DNA from: Dyadobacter endophyticus
GTDB lineage: Bacteria; Bacteroidota; Bacteroidia; Cytophagales; Spirosomataceae
Reading direction: 5' to 3'
Length of the DNA: 64,000 nt
NCBI RefSeq assembly: GCF_014641595.1
Contig: NZ_BMIA01000002.1
Coordinates: forward strand, 1,302,001-1,366,000
In this document: positions 17,042 through 26,900 of the stretch, one piece after another
How the letters are laid out: each line of letters starts with the position of its first letter
How positions within the stretch are numbered: position 1 is the stretch's first letter
Translations under genes and position numbers: made by a program
Notes under the pieces: generated by a model
What the model was told of the DNA's origin: nothing
The model's input: only the letters and a program-made list of their open reading frames with translations
Database searches by the model: none

Positions 17042-17058
17042 ATAAAAACAACATAGAC

Positions 17059-17586
17059 ATGACTACTACTAAATGGGTAATCGACCCAACACATTCAGAA
17101 ATACAGTTCAAAGTGAAACACCTTGTGATTTCCACTGTAACCGGTGCATTCAACACATTCGAAGGCGGTGTTGAAACTACCAGTGAAGACTTCGACGGTG
17201 CTACCGTCCATTTTTCTGCCGATGTAGACAGTATTGATACTAAACAGGAGCAACGTGACCAGCACCTTAAATCAGCCGATTTTTTCGATGCTGAGAATCA
17301 CCCAAAATTGTCGTTCACAGGTAAACTGGCTAAAAAAGGTGGTGACAACTACAACCTTACAGGCTCTCTGACCGTAAAAGGCGTGACCAAAACGGTTGAT
17401 TTCGCTGCGGAGTTCGGCGGTAACATGACAGACTTCTATGGCAACAACAAATCAGGCTTCGAGATCAGCGGTAAAATCAACCGCAAAGAGTTCGGCCTCG
17501 AATGGAGTGCGGTAACTGAAGCGGGTGGTGTGGTTGTAGGTGACGAAGTGAAACTGATCGCGAATGTTCAGGTCGTAAGACAATAA
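17059..17586 (+). CDS. YceI family lipid-binding protein
   Basis: A 175-residue protein from ATG 17059, chosen because M-T-T-T-K-W-V-I-D-P-T-H-S-E-I-Q-F is the typical start of cytosolic YceI proteins; the longer frame from 17005 runs through the operator region. The lipocalin-like fold is visible in V-K-H-L-V-I-S-T-V-T-G-A-F, the D-Q-H-L-K-S-A-D-F-F-D turn, G-S-L-T-V-K-G-V-T-K and the closing I-N-R-K-E-F-G-L-E-W. YceI proteins bind long polyisoprenoid or fatty-acid-like ligands. There is no signal peptide, so this one is probably cytoplasmic. Two tandem palindromes upstream suggest a repressed gene, perhaps induced by organic acids or oxidants as seen for some homologues. Confidence 0.9.
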   Translation: MTTTKWVIDPTHSEIQFKVKHLVISTVTGAFNTFEGGVETTSEDFDGATVHFSADVDSIDTKQEQRDQHLKSADFFDAENHPKLSFTGKLAKKGGDNYNLTGSLTVKGVTKTVDFAAEFGGNMTDFYGNNKSGFEISGKINRKEFGLEWSAVTEAGGVVVGDEVKLIANVQVVRQ

Positions 17587-17610
17587 TATCAATAAACCGT
17601 TCCTCTTAAG

Positions 17611-17643
17611 AAATGCGTGGATATTTTTATCCTCGCATTTTTT
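17611..17643 (+). terminator. intrinsic terminator after the YceI gene
   Basis: A 13-bp stem with one mismatch (17611-17623 with 17628-17640) and a T-run to 17643. Confidence 0.8.
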
Positions 17644-17768
17644 GTTTCCAGCCCGTTCATTAATAGATTTCACCTCGCATTGGGTAAAATTTCGAAATAC
17701 CGGCTTATAAGGGCAAAATGGTATTTTATCGTCCCCATATTATTACTTCCGGTTAAACACGCTTTACA

Positions 17769-18764
17769 TTGATCATTGAAACACGCGCCTATGCCCGTGC
17801 GGGGCTTTTAGGCAATCCTTCTGATGGTTTTTTCGGCAAAACGATCTCCATATCTGTAAGAAATTTTGGCGCTTCCATTTCGCTCTACGAATCGCCCGAG
17901 CTACATATTGAACCTCAGCCGCAGGATCTGAACACATTCCGGAGCATTTTCCATCTGCGCGATTCGGTGAATATGCTGGGTTACAATGGCGGTATACCCC
18001 TTATTAAGGCCGGCATTAAGAAGTTTGGAGACTATTGCGAGGAAAACAGCATCAAACTTCCCAACAAAAACTTCACGGTGCGTTACCGCTCTTCGATCCC
18101 GCGCCAGGTAGGGATGTCGGGCTCCAGTGCAATCATCGTAGCATTGTTCCGGGCGCTGATGCAGTTTTACAAAGTCGAGATACCCATTGAAATATTACCA
18201 CAACTGGTGATGGTGACGGAAACCGAAGAACTGGGTATTACCGCCGGCTTGCAGGACCGTGTGATCCAGTGTTATGAGGGATGTGTGTATATGGATTTTG
18301 ATAAAACCTTAATCCAAACGCAGGGCCACGGCCGCTACGAGCGCATTAACCCCGAATTACTGCCAAAACTTTACGTAGCGTATAATACCAACCTCAGTAA
18401 AGTGTCGGGTAAGGTGCATAACGACGTGCGCACGCGCTACGATCGCGGGGAGCAAGATGTAATCGATGTCCTTGGCCAGATCGCCCAAAAAGCAGAAGAC
18501 GCCCGCACCGCATTGCTCGAAGGCCGTCCCGGCGATTTGCATTCACTGATGAACGAAAATTTCGACCTGCGCTGTAAGATCTACAATGTCCCTGAATCGA
18601 ATAAAAAGCTGATCAATGCGGCGCGCGCCTGCGGTGCATCCGCTAAATTCGCAGGCTCGGGCGGCACCATTATCGGAATTTACAAGGACGACGATATGCT
18701 GAACCAACTCTTCGTACAATTAAAGAAGTTCAATGCGCGGGTGATCCGGCCGTTTGTGGTTTGA
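17769..18764 (+). CDS. GHMP kinase, glucuronokinase-like
   Basis: A 331-residue GHMP-superfamily sugar kinase. The N terminus R-A-G-L-L-G-N-P-S-D-G-F-F-G-K-T and the following S-V-R-N-F-G-A closely resemble plant glucuronokinase. The ATP loop S-I-P-R-Q-V-G-M-S-G-S-S-A-I lies near residues 110-123, E-E-L-G-I-T-A-G-L-Q-D-R-V near 156-168, and the C-terminal K-F-A-G-S-G-G-T-I near 297-305. The start is TTG 17769; the upstream in-frame stop at 17754 leaves no ATG before the conserved N terminus. The predicted reaction is glucuronate to glucuronate-1-phosphate. The next gene, 108 bp on, is galU, whose enzyme class makes UDP-sugars, so the pair may form UDP-glucuronate or another UDP-sugar. Substrate is inferred. 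Confidence 0.82.
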   Translation: MIIETRAYARAGLLGNPSDGFFGKTISISVRNFGASISLYESPELHIEPQPQDLNTFRSIFHLRDSVNMLGYNGGIPLIKAGIKKFGDYCEENSIKLPNKNFTVRYRSSIPRQVGMSGSSAIIVALFRALMQFYKVEIPIEILPQLVMVTETEELGITAGLQDRVIQCYEGCVYMDFDKTLIQTQGHGRYERINPELLPKLYVAYNTNLSKVSGKVHNDVRTRYDRGEQDVIDVLGQIAQKAEDARTALLEGRPGDLHSLMNENFDLRCKIYNVPESNKKLINAARACGASAKFAGSGGTIIGIYKDDDMLNQLFVQLKKFNARVIRPFVV

Positions 18765-18872
18765 GTTAGGAGTGGTCAGAGGAAGTCGTTAATAGTCATT
18801 TTTATACTCAACTATATTTAAAATTTCAACAAATGCTGACGGCGACATTGCCGTTGGCCGATAGCCAAAACT

Positions 18873-19736
18873 ATGATTCGCAAAGCCGTTATACCTGCCG
18901 CCGGGCTTGGGACCCGATTCCTGCCCGCAACCAAATCGATGCCCAAGGAAATGCTTCCGATTATCGACATTCCTACCATTCAATATGTGGTCCAGGAGGC
19001 CGTGGATTCGGGTATCGAAGATATTCTGATCATTTCCGGAAAAGGCAAGCGCGCCATCGAGGACCATTTCGACCGGAATGTGGAGCTCGAAAGCCGGTTG
19101 GAAGAAAAGGAAGATCTGCTGTGGTTCAATGAAATGCGGCGCCTCGCCGACATGGCCAACGTACATTTCGTACGTCAGAAAGAAGCCAACGGCCTCGGCG
19201 ACGCGATTTATTATGCACGCCACCACGTTGGTAACGAGCCATTTGCAGTTTTGCTCGGTGACACGATCATGGATTCCGTGATCCCGGTAACGCAGCAATT
19301 GATGGACACCTACGAACAATACGGTGGCTCGGTGATCGCCGTGGAAGAAGTCCCGGCCAACAAGGTCAACCGTTATGGTATCGTCGGCGGAAACTCGCTG
19401 AGCGACACGATTCTGGAACTAAGCACGCTGGTGGAAAAGCCGGCTATTGATAAAGCGCCTTCCAACCTCGCCATTGCCGGTCGTTACATTCTAACCCCTG
19501 AAATTTTCAACACCATCGAGCAAACGCCGAAAGGTAAAAACAACGAAATCCAGCTCACAGACTCGCTTTTGCTCCTTTTGAAACGCGAGAATATATTTGC
19601 CCACCATATCGAAGGCAAGCGCCACGATATCGGCGACAAGTTGGATTACCTCAAAACAACCGTCGAGTTTGCATTGAAAAGAAAAGAATTTGCTGAACCT
19701 TTCCGGCAATTCCTGGTTGATATTCTAAATAAATAA
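18873..19736 (+). CDS. galU: UTP-glucose-1-phosphate uridylyltransferase
   Basis: A 287-residue bacterial-type UDP-glucose pyrophosphorylase. The nucleotide-binding A-V-I-P-A-A-G-L-G-T-R-F-L-P-A-T-K-S at the N terminus is followed by P-K-E-M-L-P and I-Q-Y-V-V-Q-E-A. Downstream motifs are L-G-D-T-I-M-D, V-E-K-P at about 189-192 and G-R-Y-I-L-T-P near 206. All are typical of GalU. It forms UDP-glucose from UTP and glucose-1-phosphate for polysaccharide and lipid glycosylation. The upstream neighbour is a glucuronokinase-like gene, so this copy may also accept glucuronate-1-phosphate, but the sequence alone cannot show that. An SDR gene follows 20 bp later and may be in the same operon. Confidence 0.93.
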   Translation: MIRKAVIPAAGLGTRFLPATKSMPKEMLPIIDIPTIQYVVQEAVDSGIEDILIISGKGKRAIEDHFDRNVELESRLEEKEDLLWFNEMRRLADMANVHFVRQKEANGLGDAIYYARHHVGNEPFAVLLGDTIMDSVIPVTQQLMDTYEQYGGSVIAVEEVPANKVNRYGIVGGNSLSDTILELSTLVEKPAIDKAPSNLAIAGRYILTPEIFNTIEQTPKGKNNEIQLTDSLLLLLKRENIFAHHIEGKRHDIGDKLDYLKTTVEFALKRKEFAEPFRQFLVDILNK

Positions 19737-19756
19737 GCACTAAACAAGCCATAACC

Positions 19757-20446
19757 ATGCCCAAACAAATCATCGTCAGCGGAGCCACCGGAAACCTGGG
19801 TAAAGACGTTGTCAAAAAACTCACAGCGCTTGGTTATGGCTTACATATTAATGTCCGCGAAGGCAAAACGGACGCCTACGCCGACAATGCGAACGTCTCC
19901 AACTACCTCGCCGAACTTTCCAACGCCGAACAGGCGGGGCATTTTGTTGCCGAAGCCATTATCAATGCGGGCAAAATTGAAGCGGGTGTATTGCTCGCCG
20001 GCGGTTTCGCGATGGCTAAACTGACCGACACCAGCGATGCCGATATCGAGCAAATGCTGACGATGAATTTCAAAACGGCATTTCACGTCGTGAAGCCATT
20101 GATGAAGCATTTCGAAGCAAACGGAGGCGGGCAGTTCATCTTCATAGGCGCACGCCCGGCGCTGGTACCCGAGGCGGGCACGGGAAGTTTCGCCTACACG
20201 CTTTCCAAAACGCTTATTTTCCAAATGGCGGACCTCATTAATGCAGAAGGAAAATCGAAGAACATCACAGCCACGGTGATCGTCCCAAGCATTATCGACA
20301 CACCCGATAACCGCGCTGCAATGCCGAATTCAGATTTCAGCAAATGGATTCCCGCCACGGATATGGCCGAAGGCATTGCATTTGTATTAAGTGATACCGG
20401 TAAAAAATTACGGCAGACAGTTTTGAAGCTATATAACGAGGCTTGA
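19757..20446 (+). CDS. short-chain dehydrogenase/reductase
   Basis: A 229-residue SDR. The cofactor loop is V-S-G-A-T-G-N-L-G-K at residues 7-16, followed by the central N-F-K strand near residue 99. The catalytic Y-T-L-S-K (Tyr near 142, Lys four residues on) is preceded by I-G-A-R in place of the usual serine strand, so the catalytic Ser position is unclear. P-S-I-I-D-T-P follows in the usual position. It presumably uses NAD(P)H to reduce or oxidise a carbonyl. The substrate is unknown. It starts 20 bp after galU, so co-transcription is likely, but a metabolic link to UDP-sugar formation is not evident. Confidence 0.8.
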   Translation: MPKQIIVSGATGNLGKDVVKKLTALGYGLHINVREGKTDAYADNANVSNYLAELSNAEQAGHFVAEAIINAGKIEAGVLLAGGFAMAKLTDTSDADIEQMLTMNFKTAFHVVKPLMKHFEANGGGQFIFIGARPALVPEAGTGSFAYTLSKTLIFQMADLINAEGKSKNITATVIVPSIIDTPDNRAAMPNSDFSKWIPATDMAEGIAFVLSDTGKKLRQTVLKLYNEA

Positions 20447-20465
20447 CGGCGGTCAAAACCTTCCA

Positions 20466-21758
20466 CTAGCTTTCCAGCACCGCTATCTTCACCTGGGAGA
20501 CAGTGCTGCGCTGTTTTTTAAGTATGGTAAATTCGTAATGCTTCGTTCTGAATTTCTCACCGACAGCCGGAATGCGGCCGAATTTCCAGATCAGATAACC
20601 GGCCAGCGTTTCATAATCCGGGCGTTTGGTGATGTCGTGGGGTAATTTGTCATTCAGATCAGCGATCGACGCTGCTCCCTGCACCGTATAAGTATTATCT
20701 GCTTCGTTTTTCACGATCGGCAATTCGTTGTCATACTCATCCTGAATCTCTCCGACGAGCTCTTCCAGGATGTCCTCCATCGTCACAATACCGTCCACGC
20801 CGCCATATTCATCAATAATCACTGCCATTTGCTGGCGATTGACCTGAAACTCGCGCAGCAATGCACCGATCGGTTTAGAACCGTGCACCGTCGCAATCGG
20901 CCTGATCAGCTCCCGCAAGACGATATCCTTGCCTTGCCGCATTTTCAACAACAAATCTTTTAAATGTAAAACACCGACCACCTGATCGAGCGTATCCTCA
21001 TACACCGGCATTCTGGAATAACCTTCTTCTATCACTTTTTCAAGTTTGGCTTCTGAAAAATCATTCACGTCGATACCGACCACCTGCGGACGCGGGATCA
21101 TGATTTGCCGCGCTACACGCTCCGAAAAGTCGAATGCATTTTTGATCAGGTCATAATCCGCCGCTTCAATCATGCCGCTATCTTTTTGTTGCAGAACCAG
21201 ATAGCGCAATTCATCGCTGCTATGCACCTCGCTGCCATGCGATGGTGTAATGCCTACTCCTTTCAAAATCACATTGGCAATACCGTTCAGCATCCATACT
21301 ACCGGCCTGAACACCAGGAAAAAGGCGTGCAGCGGATAGGACAAAGCCAATGTCGTCGATTCCGGGCGCTGGATCGCGATCGATTTTGGAGCGAGCTCGC
21401 CAAATACGATATGCAAAACAGTGATAATCGCAAATGCGGTAGGCAATGCAATATGGTGCGCCAGTTCCGGATCAACGGAAAGGCCTACCAGATCCATGGC
21501 GCCAATGATCATTTTCGAGACGACCGGCTCCCCTATCCAACCCAAGCCAAGGCTTGCAAGCGTAATACCGAACTGGGTAGCAGCCAGGTAGCCATCGAGA
21601 TTCGATACGATTTGTTTGGAAAGAATGGCCATCCGGTTCCCTTCCTGGGCTTTCTGTTCAAGCTGCGAGGCGCGGATCTTGACGATAGCAAACTCGGCAG
21701 CGACGAAAAACCCATTCAGCAGAACGAGCACAAGGGTAATGATAACCTGTAAAACCAT
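20466..21758 (-). CDS. CNNM/CorC-type (DUF21-CBS) membrane protein
   Basis: A 430-residue protein from ATG 21758, chosen because it begins directly with the first helix; a start at 21848 would add 30 residues with no family match. Order: DUF21/CNNM membrane domain (about 1-190) with N-G-F-F-V-A-A-E-F-A and F-G-E-L-A-P-K-S; two CBS domains (about 205-330) with M-I-P-R-P-Q-V-V-G-I-D and D-E-Y-G-G-V-D-G-I-V-T-M-E-D; then the CorC/HlyC transporter-associated domain (about 345-430). Such proteins are linked to Mg2+ or Co2+ transport or efflux. Older 'hemolysin' labels are not supported by any toxin feature. It converges with the SDR gene (stops 20 bp apart) and has no clear operon partner. Confidence 0.9.
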   Translation of the reverse strand: MVLQVIITLVLVLLNGFFVAAEFAIVKIRASQLEQKAQEGNRMAILSKQIVSNLDGYLAATQFGITLASLGLGWIGEPVVSKMIIGAMDLVGLSVDPELAHHIALPTAFAIITVLHIVFGELAPKSIAIQRPESTTLALSYPLHAFFLVFRPVVWMLNGIANVILKGVGITPSHGSEVHSSDELRYLVLQQKDSGMIEAADYDLIKNAFDFSERVARQIMIPRPQVVGIDVNDFSEAKLEKVIEEGYSRMPVYEDTLDQVVGVLHLKDLLLKMRQGKDIVLRELIRPIATVHGSKPIGALLREFQVNRQQMAVIIDEYGGVDGIVTMEDILEELVGEIQDEYDNELPIVKNEADNTYTVQGAASIADLNDKLPHDITKRPDYETLAGYLIWKFGRIPAVGEKFRTKHYEFTILKKQRSTVSQVKIAVLES

Positions 21759-21916
21759 GGAGGCCAGCGGATCAGTTTTGAGATGAAAATGCGTTTTAAA
21801 GCTGCATTTTAACAAAAAATCATACCATTGAGAAACCAAGACCGGCATTAATGCATTTCCGGTTACCAGTAGCTACCCCGAATTTTCGTAAATTAGAATC
21901 CCCGATGGAATCCCTT

Positions 21917-23122
21917 ATGAAAAGTGGTCACGCCGATTTACCCCTGCATTACGGGAAAGTACCCGTCTGGCTCGCGCAGCGCATGAGCGCGCTCGGCGGC
22001 GCCATCGTGGAGGCGATCGTGATGGAATATGGACGGGATGGATTACTCCAAAAAATGAGCGACCCGTTCTGGTTTCAGTCGCTCGGATGTGTGCTCGGAA
22101 TGGACTGGCACTCGTCGGGCATTACCACGTCGGTAATGGGCGCATTGAAGCAATCAGTCAACCGCAGATCGTCGGATCTGGGCATTTACATTTGCGGCGG
22201 ACGAGGGAAATATTCAAGGCAGACGCCCGCTGAACTGCTGGCAATCGCCGACAAAACCGGTCTCGACGGTCATCTGCTCGTGCAACATAGCAAGTTGTCG
22301 GCAAAAGTCGACAATACGGCTATTCAGGATGGTTTTCAATTGTATTTGCATTCATTTGTTCTTTCCAAAGAAGGCAATTGGGCGGTGATCCAGCAGGGTA
22401 TGAACACCGAAGAACGGCTTGCCCGCCGCTACCACTGGCATTCTCCTAGTATTCAATCGTTCATCGAAGAGCCCCATACATTCATTTATGGGCAAAATCA
22501 GGGCAATATCCTTAACCTGACGGCCAAAGCCGCCGCTCCGACCCGCACCGGTATTCTCGACCTTACGAAGGAAAATCCCGATAAGATCATGCGGGAAGTT
22601 TCGAAGCTCATCATGCCCGATCACCATGACGTCCGTGTCGAAGATGTGAACCTGAAAAGGCTCGGCGCGGTACTCGCATTGGCGCACGACAACCCGGTCG
22701 ACAACATGGAATCGCTGCTTATGCTCGAAGGCGTAGGCCCGCGCACGATCCAGTCGCTGACGCTCGTGAGCGAGATCATCCACGGCACGCCGTCGCGTTT
22801 CAGCGATCCGGCCCGCTTCTCGTTCGCGCACGGCGGCAAGGACGGCCACCCGTTCCCCGTACCCATCACGGTATACGACGAGTCGATACTGACGCTCGAC
22901 CGTGCCATTCAACTTGCCAAAATGGGTGATAAGGACAAATCCGACGCTTTGAAAAATCTCTCAAAAGTCTCCGCGCAGCTCGAAAAGGATTTTGAACCCA
23001 ATAACCGCTTCAACGACATCGTGCAACACGAACGCGACACTTCCTGGAAATATCAGGGCCGCACAGTGAAAGGCAAAGCACAGAAGCCGAAGGGCTGGGA
23101 CGGGCAGTTGGAGTTGTTTTGA
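21917..23122 (+). CDS. DUF763 domain protein
   Basis: A 401-residue protein from ATG 21917; M-K-S-G-H-A-D-L-P-L-H-Y-G-K-V-P is the usual start of DUF763 proteins, so ATG 21905 and 21851 are less likely. Further family features are M-D-W-H-S-S-G-I-T-T-S, the C-G-G-R-G-K segment near residue 94 and H-D-N-P-V-D near 260. L-E-G-V-G-P-R-T-I-Q-S-L near residues 272-283 resembles a helix-hairpin-helix DNA-binding element. The C terminus is rich in Lys and ends G-W-D-G-Q-L-E-L-F. The biochemical function is not known to me; DNA or nucleic-acid contact is a guess from the GVGPRT element. The gene stands alone between the divergent CNNM gene and the HigBA pair. Confidence 0.85.
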   Translation: MKSGHADLPLHYGKVPVWLAQRMSALGGAIVEAIVMEYGRDGLLQKMSDPFWFQSLGCVLGMDWHSSGITTSVMGALKQSVNRRSSDLGIYICGGRGKYSRQTPAELLAIADKTGLDGHLLVQHSKLSAKVDNTAIQDGFQLYLHSFVLSKEGNWAVIQQGMNTEERLARRYHWHSPSIQSFIEEPHTFIYGQNQGNILNLTAKAAAPTRTGILDLTKENPDKIMREVSKLIMPDHHDVRVEDVNLKRLGAVLALAHDNPVDNMESLLMLEGVGPRTIQSLTLVSEIIHGTPSRFSDPARFSFAHGGKDGHPFPVPITVYDESILTLDRAIQLAKMGDKDKSDALKNLSKVSAQLEKDFEPNNRFNDIVQHERDTSWKYQGRTVKGKAQKPKGWDGQLELF

Positions 23123-23216
23123 TACAGAAAACTGATTCGCTAATTTTAGCAAGTGTCTTTGTAACTGAATTTCAAGTACTCTTTACCACTCACGTTCCAA
23201 TCTGCTCTTAAACAAC

Positions 23217-23248
23217 TTAGGTACTTCGCAGAGTATATACTACTTTTG
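23217..23248 (+). promoter_or_regulatory. higBA promoter with overlapping palindrome
   Basis: TACTTTTG at 23241-23248 fits the -7 element and TTAG at 23217-23220 is a weak -33 at 20-bp spacing. The 10-bp palindrome AGTATATACT (23232-23241) touches the -7 box, a suitable site for repression by HigA. The toxin ATG is only 8 bp beyond, so the mRNA is nearly leaderless. Confidence 0.5.
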
Positions 23249-23256
23249 GAACGGCT

Positions 23257-23535
23257 ATGATCAATAGTTTCAAGCATAAAGGCTTGCGATTGTTTTTTGA
23301 AACTGACAATCCTGCCCGATTGCAACCACACCACGTTGAGAAAATAAGAAGAATTTTATACCGATTGGACGAAGCCCACACGCTGGAACAGCTTGACATT
23401 GTCGGCTGGAATCTCCATCCACTGAAAGGTGCGTTCAAAAACCATTGGTCAGTTAAAGTGAATGGAAATTACCGGATTACATTCAGGTTTGAGCATGGGC
23501 AAGTGTTCGATGTTGACTATTTAGATTATCACTGA
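23257..23535 (+). CDS. higB: HigB-type toxin (RelE superfamily mRNA interferase)
   Basis: A 92-residue basic protein of the HigB branch of the RelE fold. It has G-L-R-L-F-F-E near the start, then K-I-R-R-I-L-Y-R-L-D, and the conserved L-H-P-L-K-G followed by W-S-V-K-V-N-G-N-Y-R-I-T-F-R-F and D-V-D-Y-L-D-Y-H at the end. These are the standard HigB strands and C-terminal active-site region. It should cut mRNA on the ribosome when free of antitoxin. The antitoxin gene begins 1 bp after its stop. Toxin-first order is the hallmark of higBA loci. The gene is intact, so the system is probably active. Confidence 0.9.
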   Translation: MINSFKHKGLRLFFETDNPARLQPHHVEKIRRILYRLDEAHTLEQLDIVGWNLHPLKGAFKNHWSVKVNGNYRITFRFEHGQVFDVDYLDYH

Positions 23536-23536
23536 T

Positions 23537-23860
23537 ATGAAACGAGGAATGATGCCTCCGCACCCGGGCTCGATGATCCGGGATATGATGGAGGGTATAA
23601 AAGAAGAAACAGGCAATGATCTGACCATTCGACAGGTCGCAGAGGGATTAAGAATTTCGGCTAAAACACTTTCCAATATTTTGAATGGCCATCAAGGCGT
23701 AAGTTCCGAAATGGCTGTCAGACTGTCTGAGGCCTTTGGTTCAAGTCCGGAATTCTGGTTGAAACTCCAACGTGACTATGAGCTCTGGCACGCCGAGCAA
23801 AAAGTCAACAGGTCTAGCATCCAGCATTTTGTTCAAAAGCGCGGTTTGCAATCGGTTTAG
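23537..23860 (+). CDS. higA: HigA-type antitoxin (XRE helix-turn-helix)
   Basis: A 107-residue protein. It starts M-K-R-G-M-M-P-P-H-P-G as in HigA proteins and contains an XRE helix-turn-helix (about 30-85) with L-R-I-S-A-K-T-L-S-N-I-L-N-G and M-A-V-R-L-S-E-A-F-G-S-S-P-E-F-W-L-K-L-Q. It should bind and inactivate the HigB-type toxin and repress the shared promoter, for which a palindrome lies upstream of higB. The one-base gap to the toxin stop indicates coupled translation. No frameshift is visible. Confidence 0.92.
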   Translation: MKRGMMPPHPGSMIRDMMEGIKEETGNDLTIRQVAEGLRISAKTLSNILNGHQGVSSEMAVRLSEAFGSSPEFWLKLQRDYELWHAEQKVNRSSIQHFVQKRGLQSV

Positions 23861-23904
23861 CGACGGCTTCCTATCACAGAATCTTTGTTAATACCAAATA
23901 CTCA

Positions 23905-26900
23905 ATGATCTCCAAAAAACATCTCAAAACACCTCTAACCCTGATGGCGGCTACCACTATCGCGGTAGTGTCGTGTATGAAAATGGCCCCCATGTCGTCG
24001 GGACCGGTCGTGAAGACCAACAGCACCAAAGTGGTCGTCAAAGAAGACGCTGCGACTGGCAAGGCAAGGGCCAAAGAAATACGCGAAAAAACGGTTGTTA
24101 AACTCGCCGACGGGTTAAAACTAGACCTCTGGGCATCCGACTCCCTCGCTCCTGACCCCGTTGCGATTGCAATGGACGATGCAGGAAGAGTTTATCTCAA
24201 CCGGACCAACCGCCAGAAAAACTCTGAATTCGACATCCGCGGCCACCGCAACTGGATCACCGAATCCATTGCATTGCAGACGGTGGAAGACCGTCGCAAG
24301 TTTCTGCATAAGACATTCGCGCCTGAAAAAAGCAAGGAAAACAACTGGTTAAAAGATCTCAATGGCGACGGTTCGCACGACTGGAAGGACCTTGCCGTGG
24401 AGAAAGACGAAGTTTGGCGCATTGAAGATACCGACAACGATGGGATCGCCGACGTATCGATGCGTATCCTCGACGATTTCTTCGACGAAGTTTCCGACGT
24501 TGCAGGAGGCTTGCTCGTACGTGCGAAAGACATTTTCGTCACCATCGCCCCGGATGTGTGGCGTTTGAGAGACACCAATGGCGACGGCGTGCTGGACGAA
24601 AAAACTTCCATCAGCCACGGCTATGGCGTCCATATCGGTTTCAGCGGACACGGAATGTCCAATCCGATTGAGGGGCCGGATGGCAAGATTTACTGGAATA
24701 TCGGCGACATCGGCGCCAACATTACTACTGCCGAAGGCGTAAAACACGAGCATCCCAACTCGGGTATCATCGCACGCTCCAACCCGGACGGCAGCGATTT
24801 CGAAATCTTCGCGCACGGGCTGCGTAATACGCACGAATTTGTGTTCGATGAATATGGTAACCTGATCAGCTCCGACAATGACGGTGACCATCCGGGCGAA
24901 AGCGAGCGCCTGGTACACGTGGTGGAGGGTTCGGACGCCGGCTGGCGCTCCAACTGGCAGTATGGTAAATATACCGATCCTAAAAACAACAGCTATAAGG
25001 TATGGATGGATGAAAAGCTGTTCAAACCACGCTGGGAAGGCCAGGCTGCTTACATTATCCCTCCTATTCAAAATTTCCATAATGGCCCGACCGGTATGCA
25101 ATACAATCCCGGAACGGCTTTGGGTAAGGATTGGAAAAACAAATTCTTCCTCGTTGAATTCGTGGGTAACCCCGCGCGTTCGCCGATCTGGTCATTCGGT
25201 TTGAAGCCCAAAGGCGCTTCGTTCGTTTTGGATGGGGAGAAAAACATCCTTACAGGTATCCTGCCAACTGGTATTCGCTTCGGCCCGGACGGCGCATTGT
25301 ATGTTGCCGACTGGATCAACGGTTGGGATACAAAAAACTACGGCCGCGTCTGGAAACTGGATGTTACCGACGAAAAAAACGACTTGAAAGCGATCCGTAC
25401 CGAGACCAAGCGTTTGATGCAACTGGATTATACCAAACAATCCGACGATGCATTACTGCCATTGCTTTCGTATGAAGACATGCGCATTCGTCAGAAAGCA
25501 CAGTTTGAACTCGCTTCAAGAGGTGCAAAAGGTGCTGCGGTATTGAGCAAGGCCATCGAACAAAAGGGCAATCAGTTCGGCCGAATTCACGGAATTTGGG
25601 GAATGGGACAACTGGCCCGCCAAGAGAAGTCGTATGCCAATGTGCTGATGACTCTGCTGAAAGATTCGGATGAAGAAATTACGGTTCAGGCTGCAAAAGT
25701 ACTGGGTGATGCCAAAATCGCGGAAGCCGGGCCGATGCTGATCCCCATGTTGGCGAGCAAAAATCCACGCGTGCAGTTCTTCGCAGCGCAGGCGCTGGGC
25801 CGCGTGAAGGACAAGAATGCGGTGCAGCCGTTGATCGATATGGTTAAAGCCAATAACGACCAGGACGTGTACATCCGTCATGCGGGTGTGCTTGCGCTTT
25901 CCCGCATAGGCGAGGTGGCACCGATCGTCGCATTGGCCAACAGCCCTGAAAAATCGTTGCGCATTGCCGGAGTGCTCGTGCTTCGCCGGATGAAGAACGA
26001 GCAGATCAGCGCGTTCCTGAAAGATAAGGACGAATACATCGTAACAGAAGCTGCTCGCGGTATTAATGACGACTTGTCCATTCCGGCAGCATTACCAGCT
26101 CTGGCAGCTGTTTTAAAGGAAAAAGGGTTCACATCGGAGCCATTGCTGCGCCGGGCTATCAATGCAGCCCTCCGTGTGGGCGGCGATGCACAATTGAACG
26201 ACCTCATCGCATTCGCAAAGCGTAAGGATGTCGACAAAGCAATACGTGCCGAAGCGTTGGCAACGCTGGGGACCTGGGCAAGCCCTTCGGTAACCGACCG
26301 TGTCGACGGGCGTTACCGTGGTCCGATGGAGCGCGATCCCGCTGGTGTGAAAGCGAAGATCAAACCGGTGGTTGCCGATCTGTTGCAGGAAAATGAGCCT
26401 GCAATCCTGATCGCTACCGCGCAAATGCTGACGAACCTCAATGTGAGCGATAACAACGCGGCCCTCGCAAAAATCCTGAATGACAGCAACGATCCGAAAG
26501 TACGTGCGGCAATGCTTGTGGCATTGAACGACCTGAAATATACGGATATGGAAACCGTCATGAAAAAAGGTATGAGCGACGCCGACGCCGACGTGCGTAC
26601 AGCCGCATTGGGCATGGTAGGAAGCGTTAATATGTCGAAAGAAGCATTAACGGATATTTCCAATGCTATTTTCGAAAAAGGGAGCGTCCGTGAACAGCAG
26701 CAAATCCTGAAAGTACTGGGAAGCCTGCCGGTTGCTAAAACGGAAACCATTTTCACGGGCCTGATCGGTAAAATGGCGGATAACAAATTGCCGCAAAACC
26801 TGCTGCTAGACCTCGGCGAGGCTGTCGATTCGACCAAATCGAGCACATTACTCGCCAAAATAGCACCGCTCCGCAAGCAGGGTAGCACCGCAGCCGACTA

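Noticed and set aside
20466..21758. Possible hemolysin, from the HlyC/CorC-like tail
   Set aside because: The DUF21-CBS-CorC layout indicates an ion-related membrane protein; no toxin feature is present.
24349..25101. Leftward 250-codon frame
   Set aside because: Antisense to the heme-binding dehydrogenase and without any recognisable motif.
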